From: Ptiloglossa arizonensis
Lineage: Eukaryota; Arthropoda; Insecta; Hymenoptera; Colletidae
DNA length: 64,000 nucleotides
Assembly (NCBI RefSeq): GCF_051014685.1
Contig: NW_027478984.1
Span: 62,001-126,000 of the forward strand
Direction: 5' to 3'
Shown piece by piece: positions 27,310 to 40,129 of the stretch (position 1 is its first letter; each line of letters opens with the position of its first letter). The position numbers and the translations under genes are program-made. A model generated the notes under the pieces. The model made no database searches. It saw only the letters and a program-made list of their open reading frames with translations, and was not told where the DNA came from.

Positions 27310-30300
27310 CTTTTCCCCTAGTCCGTTCTAGTTATTCGTTTCGAGCATCAGAACTGCGAAAATTTTGAGTTTCTCAAGCGTTTCTTACCTCCAAACTGCC
27401 ATATCTCGCGAACGGATTGACCAACCCGCAAAATTTCTGTTGCATCTGAAAGTACAAACTCGCCCGATTACAACGGTATGCGTACTTTTCCCCTAGGCCG
27501 TTCTAGTTATTCGTTTCGAGCATCAGAACTGCGAAAATTTTGAGTTTCTCAAGCGTTTCTTACTTCCAAACCGCCATATCTCGCGAACGGATTGACCAAT
27601 CCAAAAAATTTCTGTTGCATCTGAAAGTAGAAACTCGCCCGATTACAACGGTATGCGTACTTTTCCCCTAGGCCGTTCTAGTTAATCGTTTCGAGCATCA
27701 GAACTGCGAAAATTTTGAGTTTCTCAAGCGTTTCTTTCTTCCAAACTGCCATATCTCGCGAACGGATTGACCAATCCGCAAAATTTCTGATGCATCTGAA
27801 AGTAGAAAGTCGCCCGATTACAACGGTATGCGTACTTTTCCCCTAGAACGTTCTAGTTATGCTTGTCGAGCATCAGAACTGCGAAAATTTTGAGTTTCTC
27901 AAGCATTTCTTACCTCCAAACTGCCATATCTCGCGAACGGATTGACCAATCCGCAAAATTTCTGTTGCATCTGAAAGTAGAAACTCGCCCGATTACAACG
28001 GTATGCGTACTTCTCCCCTAGTCCGTTCTAGTTATTCGTTTCGAGCATCAGAACTGCGAAAATTTTGAGTTTTTCAAGCGTTTCTTACTTCCAAATTGCC
28101 ATACCTCGCGAACGGATTGAGCAATCCGCAAAATTTCTGTTGCATCTGAAGGTAGAAACTCGCCCGTTTACAACGGTATGCGTACTTTTCCCCTAGGCCG
28201 TTCTAGTTATTCGTTTCGAGCATCAGAACTGCGAAAATTTTGAGTTTCTCAAGCGTTTCTTACTTCCAAACCGCCATATCTCGCGAACGGATTGACCAAT
28301 CCGCAAAATTTCTGTTGCATCTGAAATTAGAAACTCGCCCGATTACAACGGTATGCGTACTTTTCCCCTAGGCCGTTCTGATTAATCGTTTCGAGCATCA
28401 GAACTGCGAAAATTTTGAGTTTCTCAAGCGTTTCTTACCTCCAAACTGCCATATCTCGCGAACGGATTGACCAATCCGCAAAATTTCTGTTGCATCTGAA
28501 AGTACAAACTCGCCCGATTACAACGGTATGCGTACTTTTCCCCTAGGCCGTTCTAGTTATTCGTTTCGAGCATCAGAACTGCGAAAATTTTGAGTTTCTC
28601 AAGCGTTTCTTACCTCCAAACTGCCATATCTCGCGAAAGGATTGACTAATCCGCAAAATTTCTGTTGCATCTGAAAGTAGAAACTCACCCGATTACAACG
28701 GTATGCGTACTTTTCCCCTAGGCCGTTCTAGTTATTCTTTTCCAGCATCAGAACTGCGAAAATTTGGAGTTTCTCAAGCGTTTCTTACCTCCAAACTGCC
28801 ATATCTCGCGAACGGATTGACCAATCCGCAAAATTTCTGTTGCATCTGAAAGTAGAAACTCGCCCGATTACAACGGTATGCGTACTTTTCCCCTAGTCCG
28901 TTCTAGTTATTCGTTTCGAGCATCAGAACTGCGAAAATTTTGAGTTTCTCAAGCGTTTCTTACCTCCAAACTGCCATATCTCGCGAACGGATTGACCAAC
29001 CCGCAAAATTTCTGTTGCATCTGAAAGTACAAACTCGCCCGATTACAACGGTATGCGTACTTTTCCCCTAGGCCGTTCTAGTTATTCGTTTCGAGCATCA
29101 GAACTGCGAAAATTTTGAGTTTCTCAAGCGTTTCTTACTTCCAAACCGCCATATCTCGCGAACGGATTGACCAATCCAAAAAATTTCTGTTGCATCTGAA
29201 AGTAGAAACTCGCCCGATTACAACGGTATGCGTACTTTTCCCCTAGGCCGTTCTAGTTAATCGTTTCGAGCATCAGAACTGCGAAAATTTTGAGTTTCTC
29301 AAGCGTTTCTTTCTTCCAAACTGCCATATCTCGCGAACGGATTGACCAATCCGCAAAATTTCTGATGCATCTGAAAGTAGAAAGTCGCCCGATTACAACG
29401 GTATGCGTACTTTTCCCCTAGAACGTTCTAGTTATGCTTGTCGAGCATCAGAACTGCGAAAATTTTGAGTTTCTCAAGCATTTCTTACCTCCAAACTGCC
29501 ATATCTCGCGAACGGATTGACCAATCCGCAAAATTTCTGTTGCATCTGAAAGTAGAAACTCGCCCGATTACAACGGTATGCGTACTTCTCCCCTAGTCCG
29601 TTCTAGTTATTCGTTTCGAGCATCAGAACTGCGAAAATTTTGAGTTTTTCAAGCGTTTCTTACTTCCAAATTGCCATACCTCGCGAACGGATTGAGCAAT
29701 CCGCAAAATTTCTGTTGCATCTGAAGGTAGAAACTCGCCCGTTTACAACGGTATGCGTACTTTTCCCCTAGGCCGTTCTAGTTATTCGTTTCGAGCATCA
29801 GAACTGCGAAAATTTTGAGTTTCTCAAGCGTTTCTTACTTCCAAACCGCCATATCTCGCGAACGGATTGACCAATCCGCAAAATTTCTGTTGCATCTGAA
29901 ATTAGAAACTCGCCCGATTACAACGGTATGCGTACTTTTCCCCTAGGCCGTTCTGATTAATCGTTTCGAGCATCAGAACTGCGAAAATTTTGAGTTTCTC
30001 AAGCGTTTCTTACCTCCAAACTGCCATATCTCGCGAACGGATTGACCAATCCGCAAAATTTCTGTTGCATCTGAAAGTACAAACTCGCCCGATTACAACG
30101 GTATGCGTACTTTTCCCCTAGGCCGTTCTAGTTATTCGTTTCGAGCATCAGAACTGCGAAAATTTTGAGTTTCTCAAGCGTTTCTTACCTCCAAACGGCC
30201 ATATCTCGCGAAAGGATTGACTAATCCGCAAAATTTCTGTTGCATCTGAAAGTAGAAACTCACCCGATTACAACGGTATGCGTACTTTTCCCCTAGGCCG

Positions 30301-30550
30301 TTCTAGTTATTCTTTTCCAGCATCAGAACTGCGAAAATTTGGAGTTTCTCAAGCGTTTCTTACCTCCAAACTGCCATATCTCGCGAACGGATTGACCAAT
30401 CCGCAAAATTTCTGTTGCATCTGAAAGTAGAAACTCGCCCGATTACAACGGTATGCGTACTTTTCCCCTAGTCCGTTCTAGTTATTCGTTTCGAGCATCA
30501 GAACTGCGAAAATTTTGAGTTTCTCAAGCGTTTCTTACCTCCAAACTGCC
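27310..30550. repeat. 9-monomer (1575-bp) tandem higher-order pair
   Basis: Rare variants recur at +1575: GACCAACCCGC at 27419/28994, AATCCAAAAAATTTC at 27594/29169, CTGAAATTAGAAAC at 28321/29896, GTTCTGATTAATC near 28374/29949, and TTTTCCAGCATC near 28738/30313. The second unit carries a private AAACGGCC change near 30194. Confidence 0.85.
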
Positions 30551-30559
30551 ATATCTCGC

Positions 30560-32537
30560 TAACGGATTGACCAATCCGCAAAATTTCTGTTGCATCTGAA
30601 AGTACAAACTCGCCCGATTACAACGGTATGCCTACTTTTCCCCTAGGCCGTTCTAGTTATTCGTTTCGAGCATCAGAACTGCGAAAATTTTGAGATTCTC
30701 AAGCGTTTCTTACTTCCAAACCGCCATATCTCGCGAACGGATTGACCAATCCGCAAAATTTCTGTTGCATCTGAAAGTAGAAACTCGCCCGATTACAACG
30801 GTATTCGTACTTTTCCCCTAGTCCGTTCTAGTTATTCGTTTCGAGCATCAGAACTGCGAAAATTTTGAGTTTCTCAAGCGTTTCTTACCTCCAAACTGCC
30901 ATATCTCGCGAACGGATTGACTAATCCGCAAAATTTCTGTTGCATCTGAAAGTAGAAAGTCGCCCGATTACAACGGTATGCCTACTTTTCCCCTAGAACG
31001 TTCTAGTTATGCTTGTCGAGCATCAGAACTGCGAAAATTTTGTGTTTCTCAAGCGTTTCTTACCTCCAAACTGCCATATCTCGCGAACGGATTGACCAAT
31101 CCGCAAAATTTCTGTTGCATCTGAAAGTAGAAACTCGCCCGATTACAACGGTATGCGTACTTTTCCCCTAGTCCGTTCTAGTTATTCGTTTCGAGCATCA
31201 GAACTGCGAAAATTTTGAGTTTTTCAAGCGTTTCTTACTTCCAAATTGCCATACCTCGCGAACGGATTGAGCAATCCGCAAAATTTCTGTTGCATCTGAA
31301 GGTAGAAACTCGCCCGATTACAACGGTATGCGTACTTTTCCCCTAGGCCGTTCTAGTTATTCGTTTCGAGCATCAGAACTGCGAAAATTTTGAGTTTCTC
31401 AAGCGTTTCTTACCTCCAAACTGCCATATCTCGCGAACGGATTGACTAATCCGCAAAATTTCTGTTGCATCTGAAAGTAGAAACTCGCCCGATTACAACG
31501 GTATGCGTACTTTTCCCCTAGGCCGTTCTAGTTATTCGTTTCGAGCATCAGAACTGCGAAAATTTTGAGTTTCTCAAGCGTTTCTTACCTCCAAACTGCC
31601 ATATCTCGCGAACGGATTGACCAATCCGCAAAATTTCTGTTGCATCTGAAAGTAGAAACTCGCCCGATTACAACGGTATGCGTACTTTTCCCCTAGTCCG
31701 TTCTAGTTATTCGTTTCGAGCATCAGAACTGCGAAAATTTTGAGTTTCTCAAGCGTTTCTTACCTCCAAACTGCCATATCTCGCGAACGGATTGACCAAT
31801 CCACAAAATTTCTGTTGCATCTGAAAGTACAAACTCGCCCGATTACAACGGTATGCCTACTTTTCCCCTAGGCCGTTCTAGTTATTCGTTTCGTGCATCA
31901 GAACTGCGAAAATTTTGAGATTCTCAAGCGTTTCTTACTTCCAAACCGCCATATCTCGCGAACGGATTGACCAATCCGCAAAATTTCTGTTGCATCTGAA
32001 AGTAGAAACTCGCCCGATTACAACGGTATTCGTACTTTTCCCCTAGTCCGTTCTAGTTATTCGTTTCGAGCATCAGAACTGCGAAAATTTTGAGTTTCTC
32101 AAGCGTTTCTTACCTCCAAACTGCCATATCTCGCGAACGGATTGACTAATCCGCAAAATTTCTGTTGCATCTGAAAGTAGAAAGTCGCCCGATTACAACG
32201 GTATGCCTACTTTTCCCCTAGAACGTTCTAGTTATGCTTGTCGAGCATCAGAACTGCGAAAATTTTGAGTTTCTCAAGCGTTTCTTACCTCCAAACTGCC
32301 ATATCTCGCGAACGGATTGACCAATCCGCAAAATTTCTGTTGCATCTGAAAGTAGAAACTCGCCCGATTACAACGGTATGCGTACTTTTCCCCTAGTCCG
32401 TTCTAGTTATTCGTTTCGAGCATCAGAACTGCGAAAATTTTGAGTTTTTCAAGCGTTTCTTACTTCCAAATTGCCATACCTCGCGAACGGATTGAGCAAT
32501 CCGCAAAATTTCTGTTGCATCTGAAGGTAGAAACTCG
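30560..32537. repeat. 7-monomer (1225-bp) tandem pair
   Basis: The GTATGCCTAC monomers at 30626 and 30976 recur at 31851 and 32201 (+1225), with the surrounding variants. Copies part at about 31312/32537, where CCCGATTAC in the first matches CCCGTTTAC in the second. The second unit and what follows also resemble 18.3-19.4 kb at an offset of 13648 bp (78 monomers less two bases). Confidence 0.7.
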
Positions 32538-34869
32538 CCCGTTTACAACGGTATGCGTACTTTTCCCCTAGGCCGTTCTAGTTATTCGTTTCGAGCATCA
32601 GAACTGCGAAAATTTTGAGTTTCTCAAGCGTTTCTTACCTCCAAACTGCCATATCTCGCGAACGGATTGACCAATCCGCAAAATTTCTGTTGCATCTGAA
32701 AGTAGAAACTCGCCCGATTACAACGGTATGCGTACTTTTCCCCTAGTCCGTTCTAGTTATTCGTTTCGAGCATCAGAACTGCGAAAATTTTGAGTTTCTC
32801 AAGCGTTTCTTACCTCCAAACTGCCATATCTCGCGAACGGATTGAGCAATCCGCAAAATTTCTGTTGCATCTGAAAGTACAAACTCGCCCGATTACAACG
32901 GTATGCCTACTTTTCCCCTAGGCCGTTCTAGTTATTCGTTTCGAGCATCAGAACTGCGAAAATGTTGAGTTTCTCAAGCGTTTCTTACTACAAACTGCCA
33001 TATCTCGCGAACGGATTGACCTATCCGCAAAATTTCTGTTGCATCTGAAAGTAGAAACTCGCCCGATTACAACGGTATGCGTACTTTTCCCGTAGTCCGT
33101 TCTAGTTATTCGTTTCGAGCATCAGAACTGCGAAAATTTTGAGTTTTTCAAGCGTTTCTTACTTCCAAATTGCCATACCTCGCGAACGGATTGAGCAATC
33201 CGCAAAATTTCTGTTGCATCTGAAGGTAGAAACTCGCCCGTTTACAACGGTATGCGTACTTTTCCCCTAGGCCGTTCTAGTTATTCGTTTCGAGCATCAG
33301 AACTGCGAAAATTTTGAGTTTCTCAAGCGTTTCTTACTTCCAAACCGACATATCTCGCGAACGGATTGACCAATCCGCAAAATTTCTGTTGCATCTGAAA
33401 GTAGAAACTCGCCCGATTACAACGGTATGCGTACTTTTCCCCTAGTCCGTTCTAGTTATTCGTTTCGAGCATCAGAACTGCGAAAATTTTGAGTTTCTCA
33501 AGCGTTCCTTACCTCCAAACTGCCATATCTCGCGAACGGATTGACTAATCCGCAAAATTTCTGTTGCATCTGAAAGTAGAAACTCACCCGATTACAACGG
33601 TATGCGTACTTTTCCCCTAGGCCGTTCTAGTTATTCTTTTCGAGCATCAGAACTGCGAAAATTTTGAGTTTCTCAAGCGTTTCTTACCTCCAAACTGCCA
33701 TATCTCGCGAACGGATTGAGCAATCCGCAAAATTTCTGTTGCATCTGAAGGTAGAAACTCGCCCGTTTACAACGGTATGCGTACTTTTCCCCTAGGCCGT
33801 TCTAGTTATTCGTTTCGAGCATCAGAACTGCGAAAATTTTGAGTTTCTCAAGCGTTTCTTACTTCCAAACCGCCATATCTCGCGAACGGATTGACCAATC
33901 CGCAAAATTTCTGTTGCATCTGAAAGTAGAAACTCGCCCGATTACAACGGTATGCGTACTTTTCCCCTAGTCCGTTCTAGTTATTCGTTTCGAGCATCAG
34001 AACTGCGAAAATTTTGAGTTTTTCAAGCGTTTCTTACTTCCAAATTGCCATACCTCGCGAACGGATTGAGCAATCCGCAAAATTTCTGTTGCATCTGAAG
34101 GTAGAAACTCGCCCGTTTACAACGGTATGCGTACTTTTCCCCTAGGCCGTTCTAGTTATTCGTTTCGAGCATCAGAACTGCGAAAATTTTGAGTTTCTCA
34201 AGCGTTTCTTACCTCCAAACTGCCATATCTCGCGAACGGATTGACCAATCCGCAAAATTTCTGTTGCATCTGAAAGTAGAAACTCGCCCGATTACAACGG
34301 TATGTGTACTTTTCCCCTAGTCCGTTCTAGTTATTCGTTTCGAGCATCAGAACTGCGAAAATTTTGAGTTTCTCAAGCGTTTCTTACCTCCAAACTGCCA
34401 TATCTCGCGAACGGATTGACCAATCCGCAAAATTTCTGTTGCATCTGAAAGTACAAACTCGCCCGATTACAACGGTATGCCTACTTTTCCCCTAGGCCGT
34501 TCTAGTTATTCGTTTCGAGCATCAGAACTGCGAAAATGTTGAGTTTCTCAAGCGTTTCTTACTACAAACTGCCATATCTCGCGAACGGATTGACCAATCC
34601 GCAAAATTTCTGTTGCATCTGAAAGTAGAAACTCGCCCGATTACAACGGTATGCGTACTTTTCCCCTAGTCCGTTCTAGTTATTCGTTTCGAGCATCAGA
34701 ACTGCGAAAATTTTGAGTTTTTCAAGCGTTTCTTACTTCCAAATTGCCATACCTCGCGAACGGATTGAGCAATCCGCAAAATTTCTGTTGCATCTGAAGG
34801 TAGAAACTCGCCCGTTTACAACGGTATGCGTACTTTTCCCCTAGGCCGTTCTAGTTATTCGTTTCGAGC

Positions 34870-35940
34870 ATCAGAACTGCGAAAATTTTGAGTTTCTCAA
34901 GCGTTTCTTACTTCCAAACCGCCATATCTCGCGAACGGATTGACCAATCCGCAAAATTTCTGTTGCATCTGAAAGTAGAAACTCGCCCGATTACAACGGT
35001 ATGCGTACTTTTCCCCTAGTCCGTTCTAGTTATTCGTTTCGAGCATCAGAACTGCGAAAATTTTGAGTTTCTCAAGCGTTTCTTACCTCCAAACTGCCAT
35101 ATCTCGCGAACGGATTGACTAATCCGCAAAATTTCTGTTGCATCTGAAAGTAGAAACTCACCCGATTACAACGGTATGCGTACTTTTCCCCTAGGCCGTT
35201 CTAGTTATTCTTTTCGAGCATCAGAACTGCGAAAATTTGGAGTTTCTCAAGCGTTTCTTACCTCCAAACTGCCATATCTCGCGAACGGATTGACCAATCC
35301 GCAAAATTTCTGTTGCATCTGAAAGTAGAAACTCGCCCGATTACAACGGTATGCGTACTTTTCCCCTAGTCCGTTCTAGTTATTCGTTTCGAGCATCAGA
35401 ACTGCGAAAATTTTGAGTTTCTCAAGCGTTTCTTACTTCCAAACCGCCATATCTCGCGAACGGATTGACCAATCCGCAAAATTTCTGTTGCATCTGAAAG
35501 TAGAAACTCGCCCGATTACAACGGTATGCGTACTTTTCCCCTAGTCCGTTCTAGTTATTCGTTTCGAGCATCAGAACTGCGAAAATTTTGAGTTTCTCAA
35601 GCGTTTCTTACCTCCAAACTGCCATATCTCGCGAACGGATTGACTAATCCGCAAAATTTCTGTTGCATCTGAAAGTAGAAACTCACCCGATTACAACGGT
35701 ATGCGTACTTTTCCCCTAGGCCGTTCTAGTTATTCTTTTCGAGCATCAGAACTGCGAAAATTTGGAGTTTCTCAAGCGTTTCTTACCTCCAAACTGCCAT
35801 ATCTCGCGAACGGATTGACCAATCCGCAAAATTTCTGTTGCATCTGAAAGTAGAAACTCGCCCGATTACAACGGTATGCGTACTTTTCCCCTAGTCCGTT
35901 CTAGTTATTCGTTTCGAGCATCAGAACTGCGAAAATTTTG
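34870..35940. repeat. 3-monomer (525-bp) tandem pair
   Basis: A three-type cycle (AAACCGCC monomer, GACTAATCC/ACTCACCC monomer, AAATTTGGAG monomer) runs twice at +525. The AAATTTGGAG type, for example, is at 35232 and 35757. This is the smallest higher-order unit I find. Confidence 0.7.
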
Positions 35941-36149
35941 AGTTTCTCAAGCGTTTCTTACCTCCAAACTGCCATATCTCGCGAACGGATTGACCAATCC
36001 GCAAAATTTCTGTTGCATCTGAAAGTAGAAACTCGCCCGATTACAACGGTATGCGTACTTTTCCCCTAGTCCGTTCTAGTTATTCGTTTCGAGCATCAGA
36101 ACTGCGAAAATTTTGAGTTTCTCAAGCGTTTCTTACCTCCATACTGCCA

Positions 36150-39100
36150 TATCTCGCGAACGGATTGACCAATCCGCAAAATTTCTGTTGCATCTGAAAG
36201 TACAAACTCGCCCGATTACAACGGTATGCCTACTTTTCCCCTAGGCCGTTCTAGTTATTCGTTTCGAGCATCAGAACTGCGAAAATGTTGAGTTTCTCAA
36301 GCGTTTCTTACCTACAAACTGCCATATCTCGCGAACGGATTGACCAATCCGCAAAATTTCTGTTGCATCTGAAAGTAGAAACTCGCCCGATTACAACGGT
36401 ATGCGTACTTTTCCCCTAATCCGTTCTAGTTATTCGTTTCGAGCATCAGAACTGCGAAAATTTTGAGTTTTTCAAGCGTTTCTTACTTCCAAATTGCCAT
36501 ACCTCGCGAACGGATTGAGCAATCCGCAAAATTTCTGTTGCATCTGAAGGTAGAAACTCGCCCGTTTACAACGGTATGCGTACTTTTCCCCTAGGCCGTT
36601 CTAGTTATTCGTTTCGAGCACCAGAACTGCGAAAATTTTGAGTTTCTCAAGCGTTTCTTACTTCCAAACCGCCATATCTCGCGAACGGATTGACCAATCC
36701 GCAAAATTTCTGTTGCATCTGAAAGTAGAAACTCGCCCGATTACAACGGTATGCGTACTTTTTCCCTAGTCCGTTCTAGTTATTCGTTTCGAGCATCAGA
36801 ACTGCGAAAATTTTGAGTTTCTCAAGCGTTTCTTACCTACAAACTGCCATATCTCGCGAACGGATTGACTAATCCGCAAAATTTCTGTTGCATCTGAAAG
36901 TAGAAACTCACCCGATTACAACGGTATGCGTACTTTTCCCCTAGGCCGTTCTAGTTATTCTTTTCGAGCATCAGAACTGCGAAAATTTGGAGTTTCTCAA
37001 GCGTTTCTTACCTCCAAACTGCCATATCTCGCGAACTGATTGACCAATCCGCAAAATTTCTGTTGCATCTGAAAGTAGAAACTCGCCCGATTACAACGGT
37101 ATGCGTACTTTTCCCCTAGTCCGTTCTAGTTATTCGTTTCGAGCATCAGAACTGCGAAAATTTTGAGTTTCTCAAGCGTTTCTTACCTCCAAACTGCCAT
37201 ATCTCGCGAACGGATTGACCAATCCGCAAAATTTCTGTTGCATCTGAAAGTACAAACTCGCCCGATTACAACGGTATGCCTACTTTTCCCCTAGGCCGTT
37301 CTAGTTATTCGTTTCGAGCATCAGAACTGCGAAAATGTTGAGTTTCTCAAGCGTTTCTTACCTACAAACTGCCATATCTCGCGAACGGATTGACCAATCC
37401 GCAAAATTTCTGTTGCATCTGAATGTAGAAACTCGCCCGATTACAACGGTATGCGTACTTTTCCCCTAGGCCGTTCTAGTTATTCGTTTCGAGCATCAGA
37501 ACTGCGAAAATTTTGAGTTTCTCAAGCGTTTCTTACTTCCAAACCGCCATATCTCGCGAACGGATTGACCAATCCGCAAAATTTCTGTTGCATCTGAAAG
37601 TAGAAACTCGCCCGATTACAACGGTATGCGTACTTTTCCCCTAGGCCGTTCTAGTTATTCGTTTCGAGCATCAGAACTGCGAAAATTTTGAGTTTCTCAA
37701 GAGTTTCTTACTTCCAAACTGCCATATCTCGCGAACGGTTTGACCAATCCGCAAAATTTCTGATGCATCTGAAAGTAGAAAGACGCCCGATTACAACGGT
37801 ATGCGTACTTTTCCCCTAGAACGTTCTAGTTATGCTTGTCGAGCATCAGAACTGCGTAAATTTTGAGTTTCTCAAGCATTTCTTACCTCCAAACTGCCAT
37901 ATCTCGCGAACGGATGGACCAATCCGCAAAATTTCTGTTGCATCTGAAAGTAGAAACTCGCCCGATTACAACGGTATGCGTACTTTTCCCCTAGGCCGTT
38001 CTAGTTATTCGTTTCGAGCATCAGAACTGCGAAAATTTTGAGTTTCTCAAGCGTTTCTTACCTCCAAACTGCCATATCTCGCGAACGGATTGACCAATCC
38101 GCAAAATTTCTGTTGCATCTGAAAGTAGAAACTCGCCCGATTACAACGGTATGCGTACTTTTCCCCTAGGCCGTTCTGGTGAATCGTTTCGAGCATCAGA
38201 ACTGCGAAAATTTTGAGTTTCTCAAGCGTTTCTTACTCCCAAACTGCCATATCTCGCGAACGGACTTACCAATCCGCAAAATTTCTGTTGCATCTGAAAG
38301 TAGAAACTCGCCCGATTACAACGGTATGCGTACTTTTCCCCTAGGCCGTTCTGGTGAATCGTTTCGAGCATCAGAACTGCGAAAATTTTGAGTTTCTCAA
38401 GCGTTTCTTACCTCCAAACTGCCATATCTCGAGAACGGATTGACCAATCCGCAAAATTTCTGTTGCATCTGAGAGTACAAACTAGCCCGATTACAACGGT
38501 ATGCCTACTTTTCCCCTAGGCCGTTCTAGTTATTCGTTTCGAGCATCAGAACTGCGAAAATGTTGAGTTTCTCAAGCGTTTCTTACCTACAAACTGCCAT
38601 ATCTCGCGAACGGATTGACCAATCCGCAAAATTTCTGTTGCATCTGAAAGTAGAAACTCGCCCGATTACAACGGTATGCGTACTTTTCCCCTAATCCGTT
38701 CTAGTTATTCGTTTCGAGCATCAGAACTGCGAAAATTTTGAGTTTTTCAAGCGTTTCTTACTTCCAAATTGCCATACCTCGCGAACGGATTGAGCAGTCC
38801 GCAAAATTTCTGTTGCATCTGAAGGTAGAAACTCGCCCGTTTACAACGGTATGCGTACTTTTCCCCTAGGCCGTTCTAGTTATTCGTTTCGAGCACCAGA
38901 ACTGCGAAAATTTTGAGTTTCTCAAGCGTTTCTTACTTCCAAACCGCCATATCTCGCGAACGGATTGACCAATCCGCAAAATTTCTGTTGCATCTGAAAG
39001 TAGAAACTCGCCCGATTACAACGGTATGCGTACTTTTTCCCTAGTCCGTTCTAGTTATTCGTTTCGAGCATCAGAACTGCGAAAATTTTGAGTTTCTCAA
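36150..39100. repeat. 13-monomer (2275-bp) offset repeat, copies at about 36.15-36.83 and 38.43-39.10 kb
   Basis: AAAATGTTGAG near 36286/38561, CCCCTAATCCG near 36415/38690, GAGCACCAG near 36618/38893, and ACTTTTTCCCTAG near 36757/39032 all recur at +2275. An intermediate AAAATGTTGAG copy at 37336 gives 6- and 7-monomer sub-spacings. The monomers between include the GGTGAATCG variants near 38178 and 38353. Confidence 0.75.
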
Positions 39101-40129
39101 GCGTTTCTTACCTCCAAACTGCCATATCTCGCGAACGGATTGACCAATCCGCAAAATTTCTGTTGCATCTGAAAGTAGAAACTCGCCCGATTACAACGGT
39201 ATGCGTACTTTTCCCCTAGAACGTTCTAGTTATTCGTTTCGAGCATCAAAACTGCGAAAATTTTGAGTTTTTCAAGCGTTTCTTACTTCCAAATTGCCAT
39301 ACCTCGCGAACGGATTGAGCAATCCGCAAAATTTCTGTTGCATCTGAAGGTAGAAACTCGCCCGTTTACAACGGTATGCGTACTTTTCCCCTAGGCCGTT
39401 CTAGTTATCGTTTCGAGCATCAGAACTGCGAAAATTTTGAGTTTCTCAAGCGTTTCTTACCTCCAAACTGCCATATCTCGCGAACGGATTGACCAATCCG
39501 AAAAATTTCTGATGCATCTGAAAGTAGAAAGTCGCCCGATTACAACGGTATGCGTACTTTTCCCCTAGAACGTTCTAGTTATTCGTTTCGAGCATCAGAA
39601 CTGCGAAAATTTTGAGTTTCTCAAGCGTTTCTTACCTCCAAACTGCCATATCTCGCGAACGGATTGACCAATCCGCAAAATTTCTGTTGCATCTGAAAGT
39701 AGAAACTCGCCCGATTACAACGGTATGCGTACTTTTCCCCTAGGCCGTTCTAGTTAATCGTTTCGAGCATCAGAACTGCGAAAATTTTGAGTTTCTCAAG
39801 CGTTTCTTACTCCCAAACTGCCATATCTCGCGAACGGACTTACCAATCCGCAAAATTTCTGATGCATCTGAAAGTAGAAACTCGCCCGATTACAACGGTA
39901 TGCGTACTTTTCCCCTAGGCCGTTCTGGTGAATCGTTTCGAGCATCAGAACTGCGAAAATTTTGAGTTTCTCAACCGTTTCTTACTTCCAAACTGCCATA
40001 TCTCGCGAACGGATTGACCAATTCGCAAAATTTCTGTTGCATCTGAAAGTACAAACTCGCCCGATTACAACGGTATGCCTACTTTTCCCCTAGGCCGTTC
40101 TAGTTATTCGTTTCGAGCATCAGAACTGC

